A DNA stretch of 28,061 nucleotides from a virus, in the IMG/VR virus record IMGVR_UViG_3300044950_000038, positions 1 through 28,061 of that record. The stretch is one strand, 5' to 3'. The position numbers and the translations under genes were made by a program. Below the pieces are notes generated by a model. The model was not told the DNA's origin and did not search any database. It worked only from the letters and a program-made list of their open reading frames with translations. The stretch's first letter is position 1; each line of letters begins with the position of its first letter. Positions 1 to 6,761 of this stretch are shown here, one piece after another.

Positions 1-137
1 TTTTAAACATAACCCGCGAGGAGATTGCCCGTGATACAGTTACTCAAGCAGAAGTTCAACGAATTACTGACCACATTGACCAACGCTTTAACAAGCTTGA
101 AGCAAAAATTGACCAGCTTATTCAAGCAGGGAAATGA
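1..137 (+). CDS. C-terminal fragment of an unknown phage protein
   Basis: This is an open frame running in from the left edge (first full codon at base 3) and ending in TGA at 135-137, giving 44 visible residues. The tail is charged, with hydrophobic residues at heptad-like spacing (RITDHIDQRFNKLEAKIDQL), which suggests an amphipathic helix or coiled coil. The start and most of the protein lie outside the window, so no function can be given. It is the last + strand gene before the antisense homing endonuclease. That gene begins only 11 bases downstream with its own stop codon, so the two genes converge tail to tail. Confidence 0.6.
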   Translation, partial: LNITREEIARDTVTQAEVQRITDHIDQRFNKLEAKIDQLIQAGK

Positions 138-148
138 TGCCAAGTAGC

Positions 149-667
149 TTATTTTCTTTGTGGGTGTATACGTTGATAACACGTTGTACACAAACCGTGG
201 GAAAGATGTCTTTTTTCTTGCGTTCCACATTGCGTACAGCAGATAAAATGACGCGACCATTGGGTAATACTGTGCGTTTCTCGGTGTTCTTTTGGGGTTA
301 CCAAAACAAGATTTTCCAGTCGGTTATCTTGAGTGTTTCCATTTTTATGATGTACATGAATACCTTTTGGAGCAGTAGTAAGAACCCGATGCTCGTATTC
401 CCATTTGTTTGGTTCGGCAATTTTTATTCGTATGTAGATACAACCATCACTTGCTTTGTGAAGACGTTTACTTCCCACGGGAAGTTGTACCCGAATTTGA
501 TTTATAACTCTTTGCTTAGTTGCTTTGACTTCATCGGTCATTGCTTTATTTGTACAGTTTGGGCAGCGCGGAGCGTAGTGATAGGCATTGCGGTCAATGC
601 GTTTTTTACCGACAATAGGAACATTGCAAAAAGGACATGGTTTAGTAAAAAGTCTTTTCATACCCAT
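149..667 (-). CDS. HNH homing endonuclease flanked by two zinc ribbons
   Basis: This is the only clear minus-strand gene. The 172-residue protein (from the ATG at 667; a TTG twelve bases further upstream or the ATG at 661 are alternatives) has an HNH_3-like core. Visible core residues are E92-H93, the pair H106-H107, D114-N115, N119 and E127-H128. An N-terminal ribbon has C11xxC14 and C35xxC38; a C-terminal ribbon has C144xxC147 and C160xxC163. Such free-standing enzymes cut a DNA target and spread by repair of the break. No strong ribosome site is seen before any start. Its 5' end lies 6 bases from the start of the + strand gene at 673, so the two are divergent. The opposite-strand frame over the same bases is a shadow. 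Confidence 0.85.
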   Translation of the reverse strand: MGMKRLFTKPCPFCNVPIVGKKRIDRNAYHYAPRCPNCTNKAMTDEVKATKQRVINQIRVQLPVGSKRLHKASDGCIYIRIKIAEPNKWEYEHRVLTTAPKGIHVHHKNGNTQDNRLENLVLVTPKEHRETHSITQWSRHFICCTQCGTQEKRHLSHGLCTTCYQRIHPQRK

Positions 668-672
668 ATTGT

Positions 673-1107
673 ATGCCAAGCATAAAAGGAAATCAAGTGC
701 CTTCTAAATCAATCAAACAACACAATTTCATGGCTGCGATAGCCAATTCGCCATCGTTTGCTAAGAAAGTAGGAATCCCGCAGTCCGTGGGAAAAGACTT
801 TAACGAGGCCGATAAAGGCCGTAAATTTTCTAAAGGTGGTGATACTATGGCTTCTAAAATGAACCCCGGCTTCATGGCAATGATGGCTAAGAAAAAAGAC
901 GGTAAGGCCGAAGGCGGTAAAGCTGACATGAAACAAGACAAATCAATGATGCAGAAGGCCGTCAACAAACACGAAGGCCGTTTACACAAAGGTGCGGCTA
1001 TGACTAAATTGGCTAAGGGTGGATTCACTAAATCTGCTAACGGCGTAGCCCAGCGCGGTTTAACCAAAGGCAAGCAAGTCACCATGAAGAAAGGTGGGAT
1101 GTGCTAA
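673..1107 (+). CDS. Lys/Gly-rich small phage protein with DGIAQRG-type C-terminal motif
   Basis: A 144-residue basic protein. The N-terminus (residues about 8-45, containing SIKQHNFMAAIANSPSFAKK and GIPQSVGKDF) looks like a short conserved segment found in phages of this kind, recalled rather than searched. The middle is Lys/Met/Gly-rich and low in complexity. The C-terminus holds SANGVAQRGLTKGK followed by KKGGMC and the stop. The first part of this ending recurs in the next two genes. No enzymatic motif is visible. The ATG at 673 has no clear ribosome site and an internal ATG at 730 is possible. The gene directly abuts the next one. A virion-associated or assembly role is plausible from position only. 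Confidence 0.75.
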   Translation: MPSIKGNQVPSKSIKQHNFMAAIANSPSFAKKVGIPQSVGKDFNEADKGRKFSKGGDTMASKMNPGFMAMMAKKKDGKAEGGKADMKQDKSMMQKAVNKHEGRLHKGAAMTKLAKGGFTKSANGVAQRGLTKGKQVTMKKGGMC

Positions 1108-1311
1108 ATGAAATATCCTGACTCCACACCTGTGGATGAGCCTGTAGCAAAGCCAAAGCAAGCTACTAGCGCACCAAAAAAGGCAAAACCCAAGATGTAT
1201 CCTGACTCAGTCCCAGTGGATGAGCCAGTGCGTATGGCTAAGGGTGGCTCCGCTTCTTCTCGTGCAGATGGTATTGCTCAACGTGGTAAAACCCGTGGAA
1301 AGATGTGCTAA
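1108..1311 (+). CDS. Small Lys/Pro-rich protein with duplicated YPDSxPVDEPV motif
   Basis: A 67-residue protein starting directly after the previous stop. It contains two copies of YPDSxPVDEPV (residues about 3-13 and 31-41) joined by a Lys/Ala/Pro linker, then AKGG and the shared ending SSRADGIAQRGKTRGKMC. The final bases GATGTGCTAA are identical to the end of the preceding gene, which suggests tandem duplication of the tail. No known fold or activity is recognised. The stop overlaps the start of the next gene (TAATG). Confidence 0.75.
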   Translation: MKYPDSTPVDEPVAKPKQATSAPKKAKPKMYPDSVPVDEPVRMAKGGSASSRADGIAQRGKTRGKMC

Positions 1312-1895
1312 TGGCTACTAGATGGGACAATCTACCCGGTCTTAGAGACGACGTTGTAAAACGTAGCGCTGAAGACGTTGGCAAAGCCAAAAAAGCTGCG
1401 AACATAAATTCATCTGACCTAAAGGGTGGAGCACGTCGATCAGTAATAGAAGCCGGAGGCCGTGCTGTAAACAGAAACATTGGTCGTGCTGGTGCTGCTG
1501 GTGCTGCTTTAGAAGCTGGATATGGCCTTGGTCGTGCAATTGACGAAAAGACCGGGGCAGGTAAACAAATTGTTGATAAGTCTGGTCTAGGTGATTTAGC
1601 CGAGCGCGTTGCCAATAGCCGTGACAAAGTAGAACTTTCGGAAGACGCTAAGAAGCGTATTGCTAGGGGCGATCTAGACTCTGAAGAGGTTATCCCCTCT
1701 AAGAAAAAGAAATCTTCTGGCGGTAAAAATATGTCTATTGAAGGCAAAATGTACGCCGGTCGCAACCCGGAAATCGATGATGACACGCGGGAATCTGCTG
1801 GTGGATACAAACGTGGTGGTAAAGTTGTTTCCAAAGCATCAAGCCGTGCTGATGGTATTGCACAGCGCGGTAAAACCAAAGGTAGATATATATGA
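1311..1895 (+). CDS. Basic Gly/Ala/Lys-rich phage protein with shared C-terminal motif
   Basis: A 194-residue protein. The ATG at 1311 is preferred over a GTG six bases upstream because it makes the usual TAATG overlap with the preceding stop. A Gly/Ala-rich hydrophobic patch lies near residues 57-75 (IGRAGAAGAALEAGYGLGRA). A charged region follows with a KKKKSSGGK cluster near residues 130-140, then YKRGGKV and the shared ending SSRADGIAQRGKTKGRYI. Function is unknown. The shared ending and basic composition tie it to its two upstream neighbours. Confidence 0.75.
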   Translation: MATRWDNLPGLRDDVVKRSAEDVGKAKKAANINSSDLKGGARRSVIEAGGRAVNRNIGRAGAAGAALEAGYGLGRAIDEKTGAGKQIVDKSGLGDLAERVANSRDKVELSEDAKKRIARGDLDSEEVIPSKKKKSSGGKNMSIEGKMYAGRNPEIDDDTRESAGGYKRGGKVVSKASSRADGIAQRGKTKGRYI

Positions 1896-2125
1896 TGTCT
1901 AGTCGCGGTATGGGTGATATCAACCCCTCCAAAATGCCTTCAGCCGTAAAGAAGGCTCGCCGGGATGATACTGCGTTTACACAGTATGCAGAAGGCGGTA
2001 AAGTGGGTTTGTACGCGAACATTCATGCCAAAAGAGCGCGTGGAGAAAAAATGCGTAAGCCGGGAGCTAAAGGTGCTCCTACTAACGCAGCTTTCTTGCA
2101 AGCCGCTAAAACGGCAAGGAAATAA
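1892..2125 (+). CDS. Conserved small phage protein with GLYANIHAKRxR motif
   Basis: A 77-residue basic protein overlapping the previous gene by 4 bases (ATGA). A second in-frame ATG at 1895 is possible. It carries SRGMGDINPSKMP near the N-terminus, then YAEGGKVGLYANIHAKRAR, GEKMRKPGAKGAPT and a C-terminal AAKTARK. From memory, GLYANIHAKRxR with RKPGxxGAPT recurs in small proteins of many environmental podoviruses, none with an established role. The YAEGGKV segment is one of several GG-x-V elements in this genome. Position just before the adaptor gene suggests a structural or assembly role. Confidence 0.75.
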   Translation: MMSSRGMGDINPSKMPSAVKKARRDDTAFTQYAEGGKVGLYANIHAKRARGEKMRKPGAKGAPTNAAFLQAAKTARK

Positions 2126-2127
2126 CA

Positions 2128-3060
2128 ATGGCAACCTCTGGAACCACATCATTCAATTTAGAACTCACAGAAATTGTTGAGGAAGCATTTGAACGTGCTG
2201 GTTCCGAGCTTCGTTCCGGTTATGACCTAAAGACAGCTAGACGAAGTTTGAATCTTCTATTTGCAGACTGGTCTAATCGTGGTGTCAACATGTGGACGTT
2301 TGAACAAGGCACGATCACGCTAATACCCGGCGTTAGCACATATGCGCTACCTGACGACACCGTAGACCTTTTAGAGCATCTTATACGCACAGGCGCTAAC
2401 TCCGTGGCGACTCAGGCTGATCTAACAATCACCCGGATTAGTGTTTCTACCTATGCAACCATTCCAAACAAGCTGCAACAGGCTCGCCCGATCCAGATTT
2501 GGATCCAAAGAATGGACGGTCAGACCAATTTAGTTGCCTCTACCGTTACCACGGCAGTCACAACAACAGATTCAACAATTGCTTTAAGCAACATAAATCC
2601 CCTGCCATCAGCAGGATTTGTGAAGCTAGACAACGAAATCATCAGTTATAGCTCGGTTACCTATACAGGTGGCACAGCCGGAACTCTGAACTTTTGCGGC
2701 AGGGCACAGCAAGATACCGCAGCAGCTACCCATATCGTAACAACCCCAGTTTATTGGACTCGCCCACCAGCCGTAACTGTCTGGCCCACCCCAGACAACA
2801 CAACAACCTACCAGCTTGTTTACTACCGTATGCGCCGTGTTGACGATGCCGGAAGCGGTGTAAACACTATGGACGTTCCATTCCGGTTTTTACCTTGCAT
2901 GGTTGCAGGGCTTGCCTATTATTTGGCGTTAAAAGTGCCCAACGGGGCACAGCGCCTAGAGATCTTAAAAATGCAGTATGACGAAGCTTGGGAACTGGCT
3001 TCAACAGAAGACCGTGAAACAGCCGCTCTGCGGTTTGTTCCTCGACAGACTTACATTTAA
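2128..3060 (+). CDS. Phage adaptor-like head-tail structural protein
   Basis: A 310-residue protein with a ribosome site (AAGGAA) ahead of ATG 2128. The N-terminal part (residues about 8-75) is helical, with LELTEIVEEAFERAG, then LKTARRSLNLLFADWSNRG and a YALPDD element. This order resembles P22 gp4-type and SU10-type adaptors that sit under the portal. Residues 125-225 form a Thr/Ser-rich beta-like insert, and the C-terminus (FRFLPCMVAGLAYYLALKVP) returns to helix. The assignment rests on pattern resemblance and on the later nozzle gene. It could instead be another tail accessory factor. Confidence 0.6.
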   Translation: MATSGTTSFNLELTEIVEEAFERAGSELRSGYDLKTARRSLNLLFADWSNRGVNMWTFEQGTITLIPGVSTYALPDDTVDLLEHLIRTGANSVATQADLTITRISVSTYATIPNKLQQARPIQIWIQRMDGQTNLVASTVTTAVTTTDSTIALSNINPLPSAGFVKLDNEIISYSSVTYTGGTAGTLNFCGRAQQDTAAATHIVTTPVYWTRPPAVTVWPTPDNTTTYQLVYYRMRRVDDAGSGVNTMDVPFRFLPCMVAGLAYYLALKVPNGAQRLEILKMQYDEAWELASTEDRETAALRFVPRQTYI

Positions 3061-3444
3061 ATGGCTAATAGGTTTGCTTCAGGTAAGAAGGCAATTGCGA
3101 TCTGCGACAGATGCGGGGCGCAGTTTAAACTTGTTGACCTGAAAAAAGAGATTATTAAGACTAAGGTCTATGACCTTTTGGTCTGTAAGAGTTGCTGGGA
3201 TCCAGATCAGCCACAACTCCAGTTGGGCATGTATCCTGTAGATGATCCTCAAGCTTTGAGGAATCCTCGTAGAGACACCACATATTTTGTTTCCGGACAG
3301 ATGACTGACGGATACAATAGTGGCGGATCTAGGGATATTCAGTGGAATTGGAACCCTGTTGGTGGAGCAAGTTTTTTTGATGCAGTTTTAACTCCAAATT
3401 ATTTGGTTGCAACTGCAAGTGTTGGTACAGTAAGCGTTTCATAG
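3061..3444 (+). CDS. Zinc-ribbon phage protein, probably virion-associated
   Basis: A 127-residue protein whose ATG follows the previous TAA directly. Two CxxC pairs, C15xxC18 and C42xxC45, form a treble-clef or ribbon-type zinc site. A conserved-looking stretch follows (QLQLGMYPVDDPQALRNPR), then a Gly/Asn/Trp-containing C-terminus that looks beta-rich. It lies between two adaptor-like genes and is not near replication genes. I therefore favour a structural or accessory virion role over a regulator. No specific function is known to me. Confidence 0.65.
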   Translation: MANRFASGKKAIAICDRCGAQFKLVDLKKEIIKTKVYDLLVCKSCWDPDQPQLQLGMYPVDDPQALRNPRRDTTYFVSGQMTDGYNSGGSRDIQWNWNPVGGASFFDAVLTPNYLVATASVGTVSVS

Positions 3445-3453
3445 GAGTTAATC

Positions 3454-3642
3454 ATGGCATACACAAAAGCTGCAGATGGCGTAGCCTCAAAAGGTAAAAC
3501 CAAAGGTAAAAATCTTGGCGATAGCGGCCCTTCCGTTGGCATTCAGCATGGTGGAAAAGGTAGCAAAGGCGGCAAGACCAATGAAGAAATGCTGAAGCTA
3601 GGCCGTGGTCTAGCTAAAGTAGCTAATCAAAAGCGAGGCTAA
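3454..3642 (+). CDS. Small Lys/Gly-rich protein with N-terminal DGxAxKGKTKGK motif
   Basis: A 62-residue protein with a good ribosome site (GGAG seven bases before ATG 3454). Here the shared motif lies at the N-terminus (AADGVASKGKTKGK, residues 6-19), whereas upstream relatives carry it at the C-terminus. The rest is Gly/Lys-rich (HGGKGSKGGKTNEEML) and ends in a short helix. No domain is recognised. It belongs with the motif-sharing proteins at 673-1895 and with the next gene. Confidence 0.7.
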   Translation: MAYTKAADGVASKGKTKGKNLGDSGPSVGIQHGGKGSKGGKTNEEMLKLGRGLAKVANQKRG

Positions 3643-3643
3643 T

Positions 3644-3910
3644 ATGGCAACATTTAGTAAAAAAATGATGGGCAAGGAAGTTGGTGATGCCAGCGTTTAC
3701 GCTAAACCCCACACTATGTCTGGCAAGGGTGTCACCGTTGCTGAGAATCCCGGCAAAGAACCTAACCGCAGCAAGTTAGACTCGTTTGACGTAAGCGTAG
3801 GCAACATCAGTAAATCCGCTGGTAACGAGCCAACTAAGACCGATGGAATTAAAATCCGTGGCACAGGCGCAGCTACTCGTGGGATCATGGCACGAGGCCC
3901 AATGGCATGA
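3644..3910 (+). CDS. Small phage protein with DGIxxRGTGAATRG C-terminus
   Basis: An 88-residue protein starting at the ATG right after the previous stop. The N-terminus (FSKKMMGKEVGDASVYA) is followed by a polar stretch. The C-terminus reads TKTDGIKIRGTGAATRGIMA, a divergent form of the DGIAQRGKTKGK motif. The end overlaps the next gene by four bases (ATGA), so translation is probably coupled to the adaptor-like protein. Function unknown. Confidence 0.7.
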   Translation: MATFSKKMMGKEVGDASVYAKPHTMSGKGVTVAENPGKEPNRSKLDSFDVSVGNISKSAGNEPTKTDGIKIRGTGAATRGIMARGPMA

Positions 3911-4587
3911 ACTACGCTGCTCTAGTGGTTGCTATCTCCGATTACACGGAGAATACTTTCCCAACTGCGGATATGAATACGTTCATTACGCAGGCAGAGC
4001 AGCGCATTTACAACACCATTCAGTTCCCTTCAATACGTAAGAACGTAACGGGTATTTTGTCAACCAACAACAAGTACCTGTCTTGCCCCAGTGACTTCCT
4101 TTCGCCTTATTCGTTAGCGGTGATTGAGGGCTACGGAACGGCTACGGAGACGTACCATTACTTGCTGAACAAGGATGTTAACTTCATTCGTGAAGCGTAC
4201 CCAACCCCTGCGGATACAGCCCTGCCTAAGTACTACGCTTTGTTCGGGCCTACTACAACTGCGGGTAACCCACCTGTACCGACCAATGAGTTGTCGTTTA
4301 TTCTTGGCCCAACGCCAGATGCACAGTACTACGCAGAACTACATTACTACTATTACCCTGAGTCCATTACCACCGCGTTAACTACATGGTTGGGCGACAA
4401 CTTTGATTCCGTGTTGCTCTATGGGTCGTTGGTGGAAGCAATCACCTATATGAAGGGTGAGGCTGACATGGTTGCTCTTTACGATGGCAAGTACAAGGAA
4501 GCGTTAATGCTGGCTAAACGACTTGGCGATGGCCTTGAGCGTCAGGATGCGTATCGTAGTGGTCAGTATCGTCAGGCAGTCACATGA
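3907..4587 (+). CDS. Second phage adaptor-like / tail-tubular protein
   Basis: A 226-residue protein. The N-terminal helix (YAALVVAISDYTENTF) is followed by FITQAEQRIYNTIQFP, KYLSCPSDFL and a PKYYALFGP segment. A C-terminal helical part then has LLYGSLVEAITYMKGEADM. This layout matches phage adaptor proteins of the SU10/T7-gp11-like type (helices, beta core, helices), which join portal to nozzle. It overlaps genes on both sides by 4 bases. Assigned by pattern rather than search; the fold class is more certain than the exact position in the tail. Confidence 0.65.
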   Translation: MNYAALVVAISDYTENTFPTADMNTFITQAEQRIYNTIQFPSIRKNVTGILSTNNKYLSCPSDFLSPYSLAVIEGYGTATETYHYLLNKDVNFIREAYPTPADTALPKYYALFGPTTTAGNPPVPTNELSFILGPTPDAQYYAELHYYYYPESITTALTTWLGDNFDSVLLYGSLVEAITYMKGEADMVALYDGKYKEALMLAKRLGDGLERQDAYRSGQYRQAVT

Positions 4588-4997
4588 TCGTCCAAACCCA
4601 GACAACTTCGTTTAAAGCAGAGGTGTACCAAGCGGTACACGACCTGTTGACGGACACCATTAAAATTGCCCTGTACACGTCAAACGCTAACCTTGATGAG
4701 ACTACCACGGTATACAGCACCTCAGAAGAGGTTGTAGCGTCAGGCTATACAGCAGGTGGCGAGGTTATGACCGGGGTAGCACTTAATACTTCTGGATACA
4801 CGGTCTACGTCAACTGGGCCAATGTGTCTTGGTCAACATCCGTGACAGCACGGTGTGCCTTGATTTACAATGCCAGCCAAGGAAATAAGTCCATTGCGGT
4901 GTTAGATTTTGGGTCAGATAAAACATCTACCGGTACGTTCACCATCACAATGCCAGCCAATACAGCCACTTCAGCGTTAATTCGCAGTTCTAACTAG
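4584..4997 (+). CDS. Beta-rich phage structural protein, unknown
   Basis: A 137-residue protein overlapping the previous stop (ATGA). After a short N-terminal helix (FKAEVYQAVHDLLTD) it has IKIALYTSNANLDETT, then GYTAGGEV and alternating hydrophobic strands to the end (GTFTITMPANTATSALIR). Similar proteins sit beside tail genes in many phages without known function. Composition and place argue for a virion component such as a tail-tip or decoration protein. Confidence 0.65.
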   Translation: MIVQTQTTSFKAEVYQAVHDLLTDTIKIALYTSNANLDETTTVYSTSEEVVASGYTAGGEVMTGVALNTSGYTVYVNWANVSWSTSVTARCALIYNASQGNKSIAVLDFGSDKTSTGTFTITMPANTATSALIRSSN

Positions 4998-5006
4998 GAG
5001 TTTGAT

Positions 5007-5585
5007 ATGTCCAACGAAAAAGCACACGGTCTAGACGCAGTAGCAAGCGCATTGACGCAAGCCAACAGCACCGGGGATTCGGCAACTGCCAAAGGTGTTT
5101 ACACCATGCAGTGTCTTGACGCAGACGGTAATCTGAAGTGGGAAGCACGTTGCCCTAACCTAGTGGTAAACGAAGGTTTACAAGACATGAACGCCCAGTA
5201 CTTCAAAGGCTCTGCATATACCGCTGCTTGGTATATTGGACTGTACGGCGCTGCGGCTTCTAACAGCCCTGCTGCTGGAGACACAATGGCATCTCATGCT
5301 GGTTGGACTGAAATCGTTCCTTACAGCAATGCTACACGCCCTGTGGCTACTTTCGGAACAGCTACTACAGCCAACCCATCGGTACAGACTAACTCTGCTT
5401 CTCCAGCATCGTTTACCATTAACGCCACAGCGACTGTGGGCGGTGCGTTCTTGGTTAGCAATAGCACTAAGTCTGGCACGACAGGTGTTCTGTTCTCTGC
5501 CTCTGACTTTACAGCCCCCGGAGACCGTTCGGTGGCTTCTGGCGATACCCTCAATGTCACATACACATTCAGCTTGGCTGGCTAA
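5007..5585 (+). CDS. Phage structural protein, probable tail or decoration component
   Basis: A 192-residue protein with AGGAG seven bases before ATG 5007. After a polar N-terminus it has CLDADGNLKWEARCPNLVVN followed by GLQDMNA and WYIGLYGA. This 'DADGNLKW...NLVVNEGL...WYIGL' order is familiar from phage hypothetical proteins in tail modules. The C-terminal half is Thr/Ser/Ala-rich and beta-like (GAFLVSNSTKSGTTGVLFSA), ending in NVTYTFSLAG. No catalytic motif is present. The next gene follows nine bases later. Confidence 0.65.
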   Translation: MSNEKAHGLDAVASALTQANSTGDSATAKGVYTMQCLDADGNLKWEARCPNLVVNEGLQDMNAQYFKGSAYTAAWYIGLYGAAASNSPAAGDTMASHAGWTEIVPYSNATRPVATFGTATTANPSVQTNSASPASFTINATATVGGAFLVSNSTKSGTTGVLFSASDFTAPGDRSVASGDTLNVTYTFSLAG

Positions 5586-5594
5586 GGATTTAAC

Positions 5595-5768
5595 ATGGCA
5601 CAGTTTAAAAAAGGCGATACCGTCCAATTAAAGGCAGTGGTTCCTCAAGGCCCTGTCATGGCTATGCGTATGGACGACGATGGCAACGTGCAGTACCTAA
5701 TTGGCTGGACTGTTGATGGTGAGCCACAACAACGCTGGTTTGATGAAGCACAGCTAGAAGCGGTGTAG
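5595..5768 (+). CDS. DUF2158/YodC-like small protein
   Basis: A 57-residue gene with AAGGA seven bases before ATG 5595. The protein begins FKKGDTVQLKAVVPQGPVMA, then has a WTVDGEPQQRWFDEAQLEAV ending. This follows the DUF2158 (YodC) layout: a small beta barrel with 'GDxVxLKSGGPxMxV', a central Trp and a terminal 'F...xL'. The biochemical role of that family is not established. It lies between structural genes and may have been picked up as a passenger. Its stop sits on a small UUCG hairpin. Confidence 0.7.
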   Translation: MAQFKKGDTVQLKAVVPQGPVMAMRMDDDGNVQYLIGWTVDGEPQQRWFDEAQLEAV

Positions 5769-5780
5769 CCCTTCGGGGTT
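5767..5780 (+). terminator. Compact UUCG hairpin after the DUF2158-like gene
   Basis: AGCCC, TTCG, GGGTT can fold into a five-pair stem (one G-U pair) closed by the very stable C(UUCG)G tetraloop. The stem starts in the stop codon of the 5595 gene and ends seven bases before the next ATG. Only one further T follows the stem, so it lacks a proper U tract. It could be a weak terminator, an RNA end stabiliser or a device lowering translation of the repeat fibre gene. Confidence 0.35.
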
Positions 5781-5786
5781 TGACGC

Positions 5787-6758
5787 ATGTTTGGCTACGC
5801 CACCTTTGCTCAGGCTCCCTTTGCCGCCCTTGGGCAAGTCCCAACTACCTATGCGTCTAGCATTGAAGAGACAGCCACGGGGACGGATGTAGCAGCGGCT
5901 ATACAACTTTTTGTATCTTTTCTGGCAGAAACAGCAACAGGTACAGAGACAATAAGTTCAGCGCAAACGTTTGAGACAGCGGTTACAGAAGCAGGTACAG
6001 GCTCAGAGACAGTAAGTTCAACGCAGACATTTGTTACCGGAATATCAGAGACAGGAACCGTAACCGATGTTGACTTAGTAGCCGGAAGCACGTTTACACC
6101 TAGTTTAGAAGAGTCTGCGACCGCAACAGACATTAATTCGGCAGTGCAGGTGTATGTGGCAGCCTTGACGGAAACAGGAACAATTACAGACGCGGCTTCA
6201 GCGGCACAGACGTTTATTACCGCCGTGGTAGAGGCGGCTACGGGAACACAGACAGACTCCGCAGCACAGACATTTGAGACAGCCGTTACAGAGACCGGGA
6301 CAGTGACTGACGCAGATGCAGCATGGCAGGCGTTCTTTACCTCAATAACCGAGTCTGCTTCGGGGCTGGATGCGTTGGCTACATCGTTCGTGTTCTTTGG
6401 GACTGCAGCAGAAACAGCGACCGGTACGGATGCAAGTTTTGGACAGCTAGGTGCTGTGGCGTTTATAAGTGAGACCGGGGCAGTCACAGATACGACAAGT
6501 TCTTTGGCTATATTTGAGACAGCAATAACCGAAAGCCTAACGGGATCGGATGTTTTTGTAGCCACAGCGGTGTTCATTGCTGCGCTCCAAGAGGCGGCTA
6601 CTGGCTCAGATTCGTTCTCAGTGCGGTTACTATGGGAAGTTATCAATGACAGCCAGACCGTAAGCTGGCAAAATATAGGTAGCGCACAGACCCCAGTGTG
6701 GAGTGTAATTAACGCCGCACAGACTACCAATTGGGTAGTCATCAATACGCAAGGATAA
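5787..6758 (+). CDS. Repeat-built fibre-like protein with 20-residue and 11-residue repeats
   Basis: A 323-residue protein. After a 25-residue head (GYATFAQAPFAALG), thirteen repeats follow with a Glu at residues 28, 48, 68, 88, 109, 129, 149 and so on to 269. The consensus is E-T-A/G-T-G-T-D, then a variable stretch and a Phe. The period is exactly 20 except for one 21-residue unit. The C-terminus switches to an 11-residue repeat with Trp at 283, 294, 305 and 316 (pattern WxVINxxQTxx). Such regularity suggests an elongated beta solenoid or fibre shaft capped by a Trp-rich segment. No enzyme motif is seen. The large minus-strand frame opposite is a by-product of the repeats. Confidence 0.75.
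   Translation: MFGYATFAQAPFAALGQVPTTYASSIEETATGTDVAAAIQLFVSFLAETATGTETISSAQTFETAVTEAGTGSETVSSTQTFVTGISETGTVTDVDLVAGSTFTPSLEESATATDINSAVQVYVAALTETGTITDAASAAQTFITAVVEAATGTQTDSAAQTFETAVTETGTVTDADAAWQAFFTSITESASGLDALATSFVFFGTAAETATGTDASFGQLGAVAFISETGAVTDTTSSLAIFETAITESLTGSDVFVATAVFIAALQEAATGSDSFSVRLLWEVINDSQTVSWQNIGSAQTPVWSVINAAQTTNWVVINTQG
5868..6611 (+). repeat. Thirteen diverged 60-base coding repeats
   Basis: These bases encode the 20-residue units of the repeat fibre. The protein pattern is well kept while the DNA has drifted (for example GAGACAGCC, GAAACAGCA and GAGACCGGG for the unit start). The array is therefore old or under protein-level selection and not a recent slippage expansion. 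One unit carries a single extra codon. Confidence 0.8.
6633..6755 (+). repeat. Four 33-base Trp repeats at the end of the repeat fibre
   Basis: The units encode W-x-V/N-I-x-x-x-Q-T-x-x with Trp spaced exactly 11 residues apart, the last copy being shortened. The period differs from the 20-residue repeat upstream, so this is a distinct terminal module. Confidence 0.75.
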
Positions 6759-6761
6759 AAA

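Noticed and set aside
134-685. 183-codon + strand frame over the HNH gene
   Set aside because: Its protein has no recognisable motif, whereas the opposite strand has a full HNH core and four CxxC pairs. It is a mirror of that gene.
1238-1879. 213-codon minus-strand frame
   Set aside because: Opposite the Lys/Gly-rich genes; composition and lack of motifs mark it as a shadow of the basic + strand genes.
5868-6611. Possible CRISPR array
   Set aside because: The 60-base units are coding, diverged at the DNA level and have no conserved repeat/unique spacer alternation.
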